From the NCBI RefSeq assembly GCF_900187455.1, contig NZ_FYDX01000003.1, forward strand, positions 62,001 through 126,000: DNA of 64,000 nucleotides, read 5' to 3'. Origin of the DNA: Pseudomonas sp. Irchel 3E13. Its GTDB lineage: Bacteria > Pseudomonadota > Gammaproteobacteria > Pseudomonadales > Pseudomonadaceae. The notes beneath the pieces were generated by a model. The model ran no database searches. It was not told where the DNA came from and was given only the letters and a program-made list of their open reading frames with translations. Both the position numbers and the translations under genes were made by a program. Each line of letters starts with the position of its first letter. The first letter of the stretch is position 1. Shown here piece by piece: positions 16,458 to 24,436 of this stretch.

Positions 16458-17468
16458 ATGAGCACACGACCGATCTACATCGACTTCCTTAACGGCCTCG
16501 ACGTGGCCGAGCTGAACCTGAACAACGATGAAATCCTCGCCGCCGTCGAAGCCGGCCTTGCCCTTCAGGGCCAGGGTGCGGCAGTGATCGAGCCGCGCAC
16601 CCATCTGATTCCGGGCGGCGCCATCAATGGTCATTTCAACGTGCTGCGCGGCGTGTTCGGTGGTGATATCGGCCGTGCCGGGGTCAAGGTGGTGGGCGAT
16701 TTCGTCGACAACTACCAGCAAGGGCTGCCCTCGGAGCTGGCCATCCTCAACCTGCTGGACCCGGCCACCGGCGTGCCCCAGGCGATCCTCGACGCCTCGG
16801 CGATCACCGACATGCGCACCGGCGCGCTGACCGCCATCGGCGCCCGGCACCTGGCCAATCCGCGCAGCAAGGTGCTGGCGCACATCGGCGCGCGTGGCAC
16901 GGCGTACTGGAATGTGCGGCTGCTGGATCACCTGTTCGACTTCGACGAAATCCGCGTGCACTCGCGCCGGGTCGAGAGCCGCGAAGCCTTCGCCGAGCGC
17001 CTGCGCCGCGACCTGGGCAAGCCGGTGATCGTCACCGAAGACTGGGAAAGCGCCGTGCGCGGCGCCGACATCGTGGTCGAAGCCTCGCGCCTGCAAGGGC
17101 CCGAACCGCTGCTGCGCACGGAGTGGATCAAGCCCGGCGCCTTTGTCGTGCCCTATGGCACCATGAGCGCGGTGGAACTGTCGCTGACCGACATCATGGA
17201 CAAGCTGGTGGTGGACGATTGGGGCCAGTGCAAGGGCGGCCAGTTCGGTTCGCTGCGGGCCCATGTCGAGGCCGGCAAGCTCAGCGAGCAGACCTTGCAT
17301 GCCGAGCTCGGGCAGATCGTCGCCGGACTGAAACCCGGTCGCGAGCACCCGCACGAAACCATCCTGTTCTGGCACCGCGGCCTGAGCCTGAGCGATATCG
17401 CCCTCGGCCATGCGCTGCTGGAAAAGGCCCGTCGGCTGGGTATCGGCCAGCGGCTGCGCTTTGCATGA
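16458..17468 (+). CDS. Ornithine cyclodeaminase/mu-crystallin family enzyme
   Basis: A 336-aa NAD(P)-binding protein of the ornithine cyclodeaminase/mu-crystallin family. The Rossmann region around 130-200 (LAHIGARGTAYWNVRLLDHLFDFDEIRVHSR, GADIVVEAS) and the family segment ILDASAITDMRTGALTAIGARHLA are clear. Members are cyclodeaminases, ketimine or imino-acid reductases, or amino-acid dehydrogenases, so the reaction is not decided. It starts 4 nt after the binding-protein stop, and its ATGA stop overlaps the start of the lyase gene, so the three form one operon. Confidence 0.82.
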   Translation: MSTRPIYIDFLNGLDVAELNLNNDEILAAVEAGLALQGQGAAVIEPRTHLIPGGAINGHFNVLRGVFGGDIGRAGVKVVGDFVDNYQQGLPSELAILNLLDPATGVPQAILDASAITDMRTGALTAIGARHLANPRSKVLAHIGARGTAYWNVRLLDHLFDFDEIRVHSRRVESREAFAERLRRDLGKPVIVTEDWESAVRGADIVVEASRLQGPEPLLRTEWIKPGAFVVPYGTMSAVELSLTDIMDKLVVDDWGQCKGGQFGSLRAHVEAGKLSEQTLHAELGQIVAGLKPGREHPHETILFWHRGLSLSDIALGHALLEKARRLGIGQRLRFA

Positions 17469-18931
17469 GCGCGCTGGAACTGGGGGGTGATGGCCTCGCG
17501 TTATCTCAGTTGCTGGCGCTGGTGGACGATGACGTCCCGCTGCAACTGAGCAGCTCGGCGCGTGGCCGCATCGAGGCCGGGCATCGCCTGTTGCGTGAGC
17601 TGATCGCTGCCGGTGAGCCGATCTACGGCGTGACCACCGGGCTTGGTGCGGCGGTGGATCAGGCGCAGGCGCTGGACGATGTGGCGTTCCAGCAACGCAT
17701 CGCCGCAGGCCGGGCGGTGGGTGTCGGGCGCCTGGCCCAGCGGCGCGAGGTGCGGGCGATCATCTGCGCCCGTCTGGCCGGGTTGGTCCAGGGCCGTTCC
17801 GGCATTTCCTTGGCCAGCGCCGAGCGCCTGCTCGACCTGCTCAACCATGGCATCCATCCCGAAGTGCCTTTGCTCGGTTCCCTGGGCGAAAGTGATCTGG
17901 CGCCATTGGCCCATCTGACCCTGGCGTTGCAGGGGCAGGGCTGGGTCGAACACCGCGGAGAGCGACTGACGGCGGATGAGGCCCTGCGCCGGGCTGGGCT
18001 CAGTCCGATCGTGCCGCGGGACAAGGACGGTCTGGCGCTGGTCTCGGCCAATGCGGCGAGCATCGGCCTTGGCGCCTTGCTGGTGATCGAGGCAGAGCGT
18101 GTGCTGGCGCGGCAACTGGCGGCGCTGGCGTTGTCTTGCGAAGGTTACCGCGCCAGCCTCGCGCCGTTTCAGCCCCGGGCCGCTGGTCTGCGTCCGGCGC
18201 CTGGGCAGGTCGAGGCGGCGGCCGATTTGCTCGGATTGCTGGCGGGCAGCGACTTGAACGACCCGTCGCACGCACGACGCTTGCAGGACCCGTTGAGTTT
18301 CCGCTGTTCGACCATCGTCCTCGGCGCCGCCCGGCACGCCTGGGCGTATGCCCGCGAAGTGCTGGAAATCGAGCTGGCCAGCGGCGCGGACAATCCGGCG
18401 CTGGTGGACGAAACCCGGCAGGTGCTGGTGACCGCCAACTTCGACAGCACGCACCTGGCCTTGGCCTTTGAAGGGCTGGGACTGGCGTTAAGCCGGGTGG
18501 CGGTGGCGAGTGCCGAGCGCATGGCCAAGCTGTTGTCGCCGTCGTCCAGTGAACTGCCGCGTTCGCTCAGCCCGCGTCCGGGGCGCGTCGGGCTGGCGGC
18601 GTTGCAGCGCACGGCGGCGGCATTGGTGGCGGAGATCAGCCATCTGGCCAACCCGATTCCGGCGATCAGCGTGCCGGTGGCTGACCGCGTGGAGGATTAT
18701 GCCGGGCAGGCGCTTGCGGTAGTCGAAAAGACCCGCGCGCTGCTGCAACGGCTGGAATGGCTGACCCGCATCGAAGCGGTGATTGCGGCGCAGGCGGTGG
18801 ACCTGCGCGGCGAGATTCGTTTGGGCGAAGGCGTGCGCCGGGTGTACGAACAGGTCCGCTGTCGGGTGCCGTTCGTCGATGAAGACCGGGCGGTGGAGGT
18901 GGCAGGCGACGAATGGTGGTCGCCCGATTAA
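17465..18931 (+). CDS. Aromatic amino-acid lyase homologue lacking the MIO-forming Ala-Ser-Gly
   Basis: A 488-aa member of the histidine/phenylalanine ammonia-lyase fold. The Tyr loop YGVTTGLG (Tyr54) and the block around 138-150 align with HutH, but GSxGASGDLAPLAH reads GSLGESDLAPLAH: Ala-Ser-Gly is replaced by Glu142-Ser143 with one residue deleted, so the MIO electrophile cannot form in the usual way. The later QDPYSxRC block reads QDPLSFRC (Gln274, Leu277, Arg280), losing the catalytic Tyr as well. The gene is intact, so this looks like a changed chemistry rather than decay. Ergothionase-type, MIO-independent betaine lyases are a precedent in this fold. Start overlaps the upstream stop (ATGA). 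Confidence 0.85.
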   Translation: MSALELGGDGLALSQLLALVDDDVPLQLSSSARGRIEAGHRLLRELIAAGEPIYGVTTGLGAAVDQAQALDDVAFQQRIAAGRAVGVGRLAQRREVRAIICARLAGLVQGRSGISLASAERLLDLLNHGIHPEVPLLGSLGESDLAPLAHLTLALQGQGWVEHRGERLTADEALRRAGLSPIVPRDKDGLALVSANAASIGLGALLVIEAERVLARQLAALALSCEGYRASLAPFQPRAAGLRPAPGQVEAAADLLGLLAGSDLNDPSHARRLQDPLSFRCSTIVLGAARHAWAYAREVLEIELASGADNPALVDETRQVLVTANFDSTHLALAFEGLGLALSRVAVASAERMAKLLSPSSSELPRSLSPRPGRVGLAALQRTAAALVAEISHLANPIPAISVPVADRVEDYAGQALAVVEKTRALLQRLEWLTRIEAVIAAQAVDLRGEIRLGEGVRRVYEQVRCRVPFVDEDRAVEVAGDEWWSPD

Positions 18932-19242
18932 TGCCGGGTGGCGCTGGTGCCCCAGCGATTGTCACGCCGACTGTGGCGTGCACCTTCTTCGGTCATGGCC
19001 GCGAGGATGTCCATGGCGCTGTGGCCCTGCTCGATGGCGATGCCGAAACGCACGCTGTCGATCAGTCGATCCAGGCGCTGCGGGTCGTTGCGCTGGGCCG
19101 GGCTGATCAGGCGTTTGGCGACCACTCCGCCAGTTTCGTTGGACAGCGTCAGCATGATGCTGCCGTCCAGCCGCTCGATACTCAGGTTGACCCGGTACTG
19201 CGCCGAAAAGGCGGCGCTGATCTGCTGAAAGGGATTGTGCAT
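18928..19242 (-). CDS. DUF3509 family protein
   Basis: A 104-aa soluble protein of a Pseudomonas-restricted family of unknown function, with a beta-rich N-terminal half (YRVNLSIERLDGSIMLTLSNETGGVVAKRLIS) and a helical C-terminal half. The ATG at 19242 has AGGTGAG upstream; a longer reading frame begins at 19269 without support. Its stop overlaps the end of the lyase gene by 4 nt, so the two are convergent with no terminator between them. Confidence 0.78.
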   Translation of the reverse strand: MHNPFQQISAAFSAQYRVNLSIERLDGSIMLTLSNETGGVVAKRLISPAQRNDPQRLDRLIDSVRFGIAIEQGHSAMDILAAMTEEGARHSRRDNRWGTSATRH

Positions 19243-19344
19243 GGTGCTCACCTGACAAATGACGTGCATCGATTGACTGGCCTCGAGGCGGGTAGTTCAG
19301 ATCAGGTTGCAAGGGTCGGGCCGGACGGTGGGGTGCCGGTGCAT

Positions 19345-19378
19345 AAAAAAAGCCCCGGGCCGCAAGGCCAGGGGCTTT
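19345..19378 (-). terminator. Rho-independent terminator of the RaiA/HPF-like gene
   Basis: An imperfect GC stem (AGCCCC at 19351-19356 with GGGGCT at 19371-19376, further pairing GGCC inside) followed on the minus strand by seven Ts (plus-strand A-run 19345-19351). It lies 29 nt after the stop of the minus-strand gene at 19407. Confidence 0.85.
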
Positions 19379-19406
19379 CTCTACCGTCCGCGTTACCGCG
19401 TGATTA

Positions 19407-19811
19407 TCAGCTCAGGCGAGCCTGTTCGTTTTCCAGGAATTCTTCCTGCAGCAGCCCATCGGCATCATTGGCACTGCTTTCCTGCTGGGTGACTGCGCGT
19501 TTGCTGCGCTGCTTGCCGTAATGGTGTTCCAGCGCGTGGTTCAATTTGTCTGCGGCGCCCGCGACAGCCTTCTCCAGCGATTCGGCTTTGTGGGACACGG
19601 AAATCGGTTGATGGCCTTTTGGGCGTGCCTCCATCTGGCAGCGTTTGTCATGCGGGCCGGGCTTGTCGCCGTTTTCATCGCGCATGTGGACTTCAATTCG
19701 GGTGAGGTCCTCTTCGTAACGTTCGAGCGTGCTTTCCACCGTGCTGCGAACCCACTCGTTCAGCCGGATATTGCCTTGAATATGGTTGTCGCTGTAGACC
19801 TGGATTTGCAT
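19407..19811 (-). CDS. HPF/RaiA-family ribosome-associated protein
   Basis: A 134-aa protein. The N-terminal about 105 residues match the hibernation-factor fold (strand-helix: MQIQVYSDNHIQGNIRLNEWVRSTVESTLERYEEDLTRIEVHMRDENG, then the second helix ESLEKAVAGAADKLNHALE). The family binds the decoding region of the 30S subunit in slow growth or stress. The tail is acidic and unrelated to the long HPF dimerisation domain. Its own promoter would lie in the 236-bp gap to fecA, which also holds an AT-rich tract at 19930-19955 but no clear motif. Confidence 0.8.
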   Translation of the reverse strand: MQIQVYSDNHIQGNIRLNEWVRSTVESTLERYEEDLTRIEVHMRDENGDKPGPHDKRCQMEARPKGHQPISVSHKAESLEKAVAGAADKLNHALEHHYGKQRSKRAVTQQESSANDADGLLQEEFLENEQARLS

Positions 19812-20047
19812 GGTTCCAATCCTTATTCAGCTAGCTCGCAAGAGACTGACCAGGAGCTTTGCGCTCTGTGGGAATCATTGCCTCTTGACTACAAGGTCAG
19901 GCACTTGGACGAACATTTCAACCCCCTAAAAAATAAAAATATTTTGTTTCAAGTGGGTTGGGGAATAGGGTTAGGATCCGGTAGATAAGTTGCATGGGGG
20001 CATTTCACTCTTGCCCAGGAAGGGCCGCAACGCGGCCCCCAGGGGCT

Positions 20048-22372
20048 TCAGAATGCCACGGACGTTTGCAGGTAAACCGTGCGCGGCTCACCCACATACT
20101 TGCCCTTGTTGTTGTCGTCGAACGAGCGCGTGAAGTACTCACGATTGAAGATGTTCTTCACGCCCACCGCCACGTTCAGGTTCGACAGTTGCGGGCCGAA
20201 GTCATACGCCGCGCGGCTGCTGAACAGCATGTAGCCGGGGATGCGTCCGGTGCTGCCGTCGGCGCTTTCTGCCGAGGTGTTGGCGTTGTCGGCGAACTGG
20301 TCGCTCTGCCAGGTGCTGTCCAGGTTCAACTTCCACGGCCCTTCGCTGTAACCCACGCCCAGCGTGCCCTTGTGCCGCGACGAGAACGGCACGCGGTTGC
20401 CCTTGTTGGCGCCGTCTTCGCGGATGGTGGCGTCGACGAACGCATAGCTGGCGTACACATCGAAACCGGCCAGCGCCGGGGTCAGTCCGTCGAGCGCGTA
20501 TTTCACGCTGGTTTCCAGACCCTGGTGACGGGTTTCGCCGCGGGCGATGACGCTGTCGTTGGTCTGGTTGCTCTCGTACTGATTGTCGAAGTTGATGAGG
20601 AACAGGCCGGCTTCTACCTGCAAGTTGCCGTTATCGTAGCGAGTGCCGACTTCCCAGGTACGCGCCTTCTCCGGCTTCACTTCACCCTGGTTCACGCGGT
20701 TCGGCATCTGGCTGTACTGCACGCTGCCGAACGAGCCTTCGGTGTTGGCGTAGAGGTTCCAGCTTTCACTCAGGTGATACATCACGTTCAGCGCTGGCAG
20801 GGCGGTGTTGTAGCTGCCCTGGTAGTCCTTGCCGGTGAGGTTGTTGTTCTGCCGCGAATCGATCATCTCGTAGCGGATACCCGGCGTAATGGTCCACTGG
20901 CCGATGTCGATGCGGTCATCGAGGAACAGCGCATGGGCTTCGGTGGCGCCGCGGGTGTCGCGGTCGTTGAGGCTGGCAGTGGACGGCAGGCGATTGGCGC
21001 TCACCGCTTCCATGAAGCGCAGTTCGTGGCCGGCCTCGTTGACGTAGCGGTAGCCGAGGCCGACTTCGTGGTGGCTGTCGCCCAGCGCGAAGCCTTGGGT
21101 GAAGCGGGTCTCGATGCCGCGCACCCAGTACTCGCGCGGCGACAGCGAAATCGAGTTGCCCTGGCGCAGGTAGCCGCTGCGCAGGGTCTTGGTGAAGAAG
21201 CTGTTGACGCTGAACTGGCGCTCGCCTTCCTTGTAGTCGTAGCCGGCGTTGAACATCGTGCGACGGCCCCAGAACTCGTCCTGCAGGCGGGTCGACTGGT
21301 ACGGATCGGCGTCGTACGCGGCCGTGCTCAGGCCGCCGGGCATCTCGGCTTCGCCCTCGTAGTACTGGGCCATGGCGTGCAGGCTGTTGGCGTCGTCGAT
21401 CTGGAATTTGCCTTTGAGGATCAGGTCGTCGATCTGTGTGTCGCTGTGCTCGCGCCAGTCGCCGCCACGGGTGCCGGAGTAGAGCAGGGCGCCGCCGAGG
21501 CCGTTGTCGGCGGTGCCGCCGGCGAGCAGGTTGGCGCTGCTCTTGAAGCCGTCGTGGCTGGACGACGGGCTGGTCTGGGTCTGCAGGCCGGCCTTGACGG
21601 TCGGTTCGTCCGGGATCGCCCGGGTCACGAAGTTGACGATGCCGCCGACGTTCTGCGGCCCGTAGCGCACCGCGCCGCCGCCGCGCACCACATCCACCGC
21701 GTCCATGTTGCCCAGGCTGATCGGGGCGAAGGACAGTTGCGGCTGGCCATAGGGCGCGAAGGGCACCGGAATGCCGTCCATCAGCACCGTGGAGCGCGAC
21801 GCCAGGCGCGGGTTGAGGCCGCGGATGCCGAAGTTCAGTGCCATGTCGTGGCTGCCGGTGCCGTTGTTTTCCGGCGCGTTGACCCCCGGGATACGGTTGA
21901 GCACTTCCCGCGCGCTGCTGGCGCCGGTGCGTTCGAATTCTTCGCGGCGGATCACGTCACGGGCACCGGCGTGCTCGAAGACGTTGTCCTGCGCCGCGTC
22001 GCCGAGCCAGTCGCCCACCACGCTGGAAGCGCCCAGCTCGACCGGCGCACTGGCGGCGCTGCTCGCCGGTTGCAGGCTGAAGGCGTTGTCGCCCTCGGCG
22101 CGGGCGTACAGGCCGGTGCCGTGGAGCAGCGCGGCGAGGGCCTGTTCGGCGTTGAATTCGCCGCTCAGGCCCTGGCTTTGCAGGCCCTGGGTGACTTCAG
22201 AGCCGAAGGAAATCAGCACGCCGCTTTCCCGGCCGAACTGGTTCAGGGCGTTTTCCAGCGGCATCGGCGCGATGTGGTACGTGCGCGCCGGGGCATCGGC
22301 GGCGTGGACCGGGGCGATGGCGCTGAAGGTCAGCAGCAGGGCGAGAGCAAGCGGGCTTGGGCGCAAGGGCAT
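20048..22372 (-). CDS. fecA: Ferric dicitrate TonB receptor FecA
   Basis: A 774-aa outer-membrane receptor for ferric dicitrate. It is strongly similar to E. coli FecA over its length, including VVGDWLGDA, FEHAGARDVIRRE and RGLNPRLASRSTVLMDGIPVPF. Signal peptide about 1-24, STN domain 30-105, plug 125-245, beta-barrel ending VAF. AAGGA precedes the ATG. It is transcribed after fecI-fecR with a 126-nt gap, where a FecI-dependent promoter is expected. A GC hairpin at about 20022-20038 lies downstream without a strong U-tract. Confidence 0.95.
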   Translation of the reverse strand: MPLRPSPLALALLLTFSAIAPVHAADAPARTYHIAPMPLENALNQFGRESGVLISFGSEVTQGLQSQGLSGEFNAEQALAALLHGTGLYARAEGDNAFSLQPASSAASAPVELGASSVVGDWLGDAAQDNVFEHAGARDVIRREEFERTGASSAREVLNRIPGVNAPENNGTGSHDMALNFGIRGLNPRLASRSTVLMDGIPVPFAPYGQPQLSFAPISLGNMDAVDVVRGGGAVRYGPQNVGGIVNFVTRAIPDEPTVKAGLQTQTSPSSSHDGFKSSANLLAGGTADNGLGGALLYSGTRGGDWREHSDTQIDDLILKGKFQIDDANSLHAMAQYYEGEAEMPGGLSTAAYDADPYQSTRLQDEFWGRRTMFNAGYDYKEGERQFSVNSFFTKTLRSGYLRQGNSISLSPREYWVRGIETRFTQGFALGDSHHEVGLGYRYVNEAGHELRFMEAVSANRLPSTASLNDRDTRGATEAHALFLDDRIDIGQWTITPGIRYEMIDSRQNNNLTGKDYQGSYNTALPALNVMYHLSESWNLYANTEGSFGSVQYSQMPNRVNQGEVKPEKARTWEVGTRYDNGNLQVEAGLFLINFDNQYESNQTNDSVIARGETRHQGLETSVKYALDGLTPALAGFDVYASYAFVDATIREDGANKGNRVPFSSRHKGTLGVGYSEGPWKLNLDSTWQSDQFADNANTSAESADGSTGRIPGYMLFSSRAAYDFGPQLSNLNVAVGVKNIFNREYFTRSFDDNNKGKYVGEPRTVYLQTSVAF

Positions 22373-22498
22373 TTCGGGATCCTTGAGAAGTCAGGGGCAG
22401 AAGGGTTCTGTCTTCTCTGTCACGCGAGGTGGGAAAAACGGCTCACGGGTTTTGAAAATAATTCACAGCGCAGTGGATTGGTGGTTTGAAAACGCCCA

Positions 22499-23434
22499 TC
22501 AGGCGCGGCCTTCCACCGTCACCCAATACCGCGTAAACCGCTTCACCCGCACCGGCAACGCCACTTCCAGCAGATCAAGAATCCGCTCGCTGTCCGCCAG
22601 TGGATAACTCCCCGACACCAGCAACCCCGCGACCTTCGGATCGCAATTGAGCTGCCCGCGACGGTAGCGGCCCAGTTCGTCGAGGAATTCGCCCAGCGGC
22701 ATGTGCGCGGCCACCAGCATGCCGTCGACCCAGGCGCCGCTGTTGGCGTCCAAGGCGCGTCTGGCGCTCCAGCCGCTGGCGTCGAAGCGGGCCTGGCGGC
22801 CACTTTCCAGCAAGGCACCATCGAGGCCGGCGCTGCCCTGAAACACCGCCACGCTGCTGTGCCGCGACCACTGGCGAACGTTGAAACGCCCGGCGGAAAG
22901 GTCCAGCAGGCCGTCGTCCGTCTGTACCCGCAACGGGCGACTGTCATTGGTCACGGTGAGCAGCAACTCGCCTTCGAGCAGGTGAATCAGGCGCTGCTCG
23001 GCGTCGAAGCGCACATCGGCGGCGCTGGCGGTGTTCAGGTGCAGTTGGCTGCCGTCGTCCAGGCGCATTTGCCGGCGCTGGCCCAGCGGGCTGCGGTAGT
23101 CGGCCAGCAGCGGCGTCAGGTTGTGGTTGGCGTGCAGGCCGAACCCGACGGCGCTGCCGGCGCCCAGCAACAACAGCATTTTCAGCGCACGACGGCGGCC
23201 GGCCGAGGCGGGCGCCTGCAAGGTGGCATGGGCCAGCGGCGAGGACAGCCCGCCCAGGCGCTGGTTGACCCGCTGGATATGCGCCCAGGCCCGGCGGTGT
23301 TCTTCGCTGGCCTGCAACCAGCGCTCCATGGCCAGTTGCTGACGGTGATCCAGCGTGCCGCCCTGGAGTTCGATCAGCCAGTGCACGGCCTGCTCGGCCA
23401 CTTGATGGGAAAACGCGGGATTCGGTGTGTTCAC
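22499..23434 (-). CDS. fecR: FecR anti-sigma/signal transducer for FecA
   Basis: A 311-aa FecR protein: cytoplasmic DUF4880 anti-sigma domain (EQAVHWLIELQGGTLDHRQQLAMERWLQASEEHRRAW), one membrane helix near 85-105, and a periplasmic FecR domain (RQMRLDDGSQLHLNTASAADVRF). It relays FecA occupancy to FecI. The start is a GTG that overlaps the fecI stop (GTGA), so translation is coupled. Confidence 0.93.
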   Translation of the reverse strand: MNTPNPAFSHQVAEQAVHWLIELQGGTLDHRQQLAMERWLQASEEHRRAWAHIQRVNQRLGGLSSPLAHATLQAPASAGRRRALKMLLLLGAGSAVGFGLHANHNLTPLLADYRSPLGQRRQMRLDDGSQLHLNTASAADVRFDAEQRLIHLLEGELLLTVTNDSRPLRVQTDDGLLDLSAGRFNVRQWSRHSSVAVFQGSAGLDGALLESGRQARFDASGWSARRALDANSGAWVDGMLVAAHMPLGEFLDELGRYRRGQLNCDPKVAGLLVSGSYPLADSERILDLLEVALPVRVKRFTRYWVTVEGRA

Positions 23435-23934
23435 AGGGCGAAGTAGCAGCGCAGGGCGGCCTTGTTCAGGTGGCGTTTGACCGTCGCCAGGGAAATACCC
23501 AGTTGCGCGGCGATTTCGTTGTAGGTCAGGCCGTCGACCTGGGCCAGCAGGAAGGCTCGCTTGACCTGCGCCGGCAGGCCGTCGAGCAGGCGGTCCAGTT
23601 CCAGCAGGGTATCGAAGATGATCGCCCGGTGCTCTTCCGAAGGCGCAACGTCCTCGGGTAGCTGCGCCAGCGCCAGCAGGTAGGCGCGTTCCAGTTCCTG
23701 GCGGCGGTAGTGGTTGAACAACACGCGCTTGGCCACGGTGGTGAGGAACGCCCGCGGCTCGTTCGGCGCCGGGGCTTCGCGGGCCTGGAGCAGGCGCATG
23801 AAGGTGTCCTGCGCCAGGTCGGCGGCGCTGTCCGGGCAGCCGAGGCGGCGCCGCAACCAGCCGGTCAGCCAGTGGTGGTGATCGTGGTAAAGACCTTCGA
23901 CCGATGAGGGCGGGGCGGTAGGAGCACTGGGCAC
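23431..23934 (-). CDS. fecI: ECF sigma factor FecI
   Basis: A 167-aa ECF sigma factor with region 2 (LYHDHHHWLTGWLRRRLG, AADLAQDTFMRLL) and region 4 (LDGLPAQVKRAFLLAQVDGLTYNEIAAQLGISLATVKRHL). The frame is open to 24012, but a Fur box at 23967-23985 lies inside that extension. The GTG at 23934 has GGAG 8 nt upstream and gives the usual FecI length, so it is chosen. First gene of fecI-fecR-fecA. Confidence 0.92.
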   Translation of the reverse strand: MPSAPTAPPSSVEGLYHDHHHWLTGWLRRRLGCPDSAADLAQDTFMRLLQAREAPAPNEPRAFLTTVAKRVLFNHYRRQELERAYLLALAQLPEDVAPSEEHRAIIFDTLLELDRLLDGLPAQVKRAFLLAQVDGLTYNEIAAQLGISLATVKRHLNKAALRCYFAL

Positions 23935-23966
23935 CGTGGACACTCCGGCGCCAGGATGCGCAACAG

Positions 23967-23985
23967 AATAAGAATTGTTCGCATT
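23967..23985 (-). promoter_or_regulatory. Fur box upstream of fecI
   Basis: On the minus strand AATGCGAACAATTCTTATT fits the 19-bp Fur pattern AATGAGAATNATTCTCATT at 15 of 18 defined positions. It is 33 nt upstream of the chosen fecI start, so iron-loaded Fur should block the promoter. Confidence 0.75.
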
Positions 23986-24075
23986 GTATGAGTGAAAGCC
24001 GGAATTCGGCAATCGGACGTTGACTGGCGGTCTGCAGGAATCATTCGGCGAGGGCGTCGGTCAGACAGTTTTGCG

Positions 24076-24094
24076 TGTGAGAATCCTTATCATT
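24076..24094 (+). promoter_or_regulatory. Fur box upstream of the DUF3649-PepSY operon
   Basis: TGTGAGAATCCTTATCATT keeps the core halves of the Fur pattern (TGAGAAT and TATCATT). It is 37 nt upstream of the ATG at 24131. With the fecI box about 90 bp away on the other side, the 196-bp gap between the divergent operons holds two Fur sites. Confidence 0.72.
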
Positions 24095-24130
24095 TATATT
24101 GGCGGCCTTTTCCGCCCTGGAATCTCCCTG

Positions 24131-24436
24131 ATGAAAAGCAAAGCCGTCGGGCTGCCGTTGAGTTACCGCATGGCCGTGGCGTCTCGCTGCCTCGCGGCGC
24201 TGCTCGGTGGCTACCTTTTGGCGGCGATGGCCAGCGTCTGCTTCAGCCTGCTGCTGCCGATTCCCCGGGCCGAAGCGGTGCTCAGCGGGATGATGCTGTC
24301 GTTCCTGTTCTACCTGGGGGCGTTCATCTGGGTCTTTGCTGCGCGCAGCGCGTGGCTGGCCTGGTTCGGCGTGCTGGCGCCGAGTGCGCTGCTGGGGGTG
24401 ATCAACGGACTGACGTGGTGGGTGACCAACGCATGA
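24131..24436 (+). CDS. DUF3649 iron-uptake-associated membrane protein
   Basis: A 101-aa protein with three predicted membrane helices (LAALLGGYLLAAMASVCFSLLL, AVLSGMMLSFLFYLGAFIWVF, WFGVLAPSALLGVINGLTWWV). The family regularly precedes PepSY/DUF3325 genes in iron-regulated operons of Pseudomonas; the function is unknown. The ATG at 24131 follows the Fur box; the frame is open further upstream but that would include the box. Its ATGA stop overlaps the next start. Confidence 0.82.
   Translation: MKSKAVGLPLSYRMAVASRCLAALLGGYLLAAMASVCFSLLLPIPRAEAVLSGMMLSFLFYLGAFIWVFAARSAWLAWFGVLAPSALLGVINGLTWWVTNA

Noticed and set aside
16458-17468. Naming the OCD-family gene as an arcB-type ornithine cyclodeaminase
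   Set aside because: No arginine or ornithine genes adjoin it, and the family covers several reactions; only the family is supported.
17465-18931. Annotation as histidine ammonia-lyase (hutH)
   Set aside because: Fold similarity is clear, but the Ala-Ser-Gly triad and the QDPYS tyrosine are missing and no other hut genes are near.
23935-24012. Longer fecI start at 24012
   Set aside because: The extension would place the Fur box inside the coding region and has no ribosome site; GTG 23934 has GGAG at 8 nt and gives the usual length.
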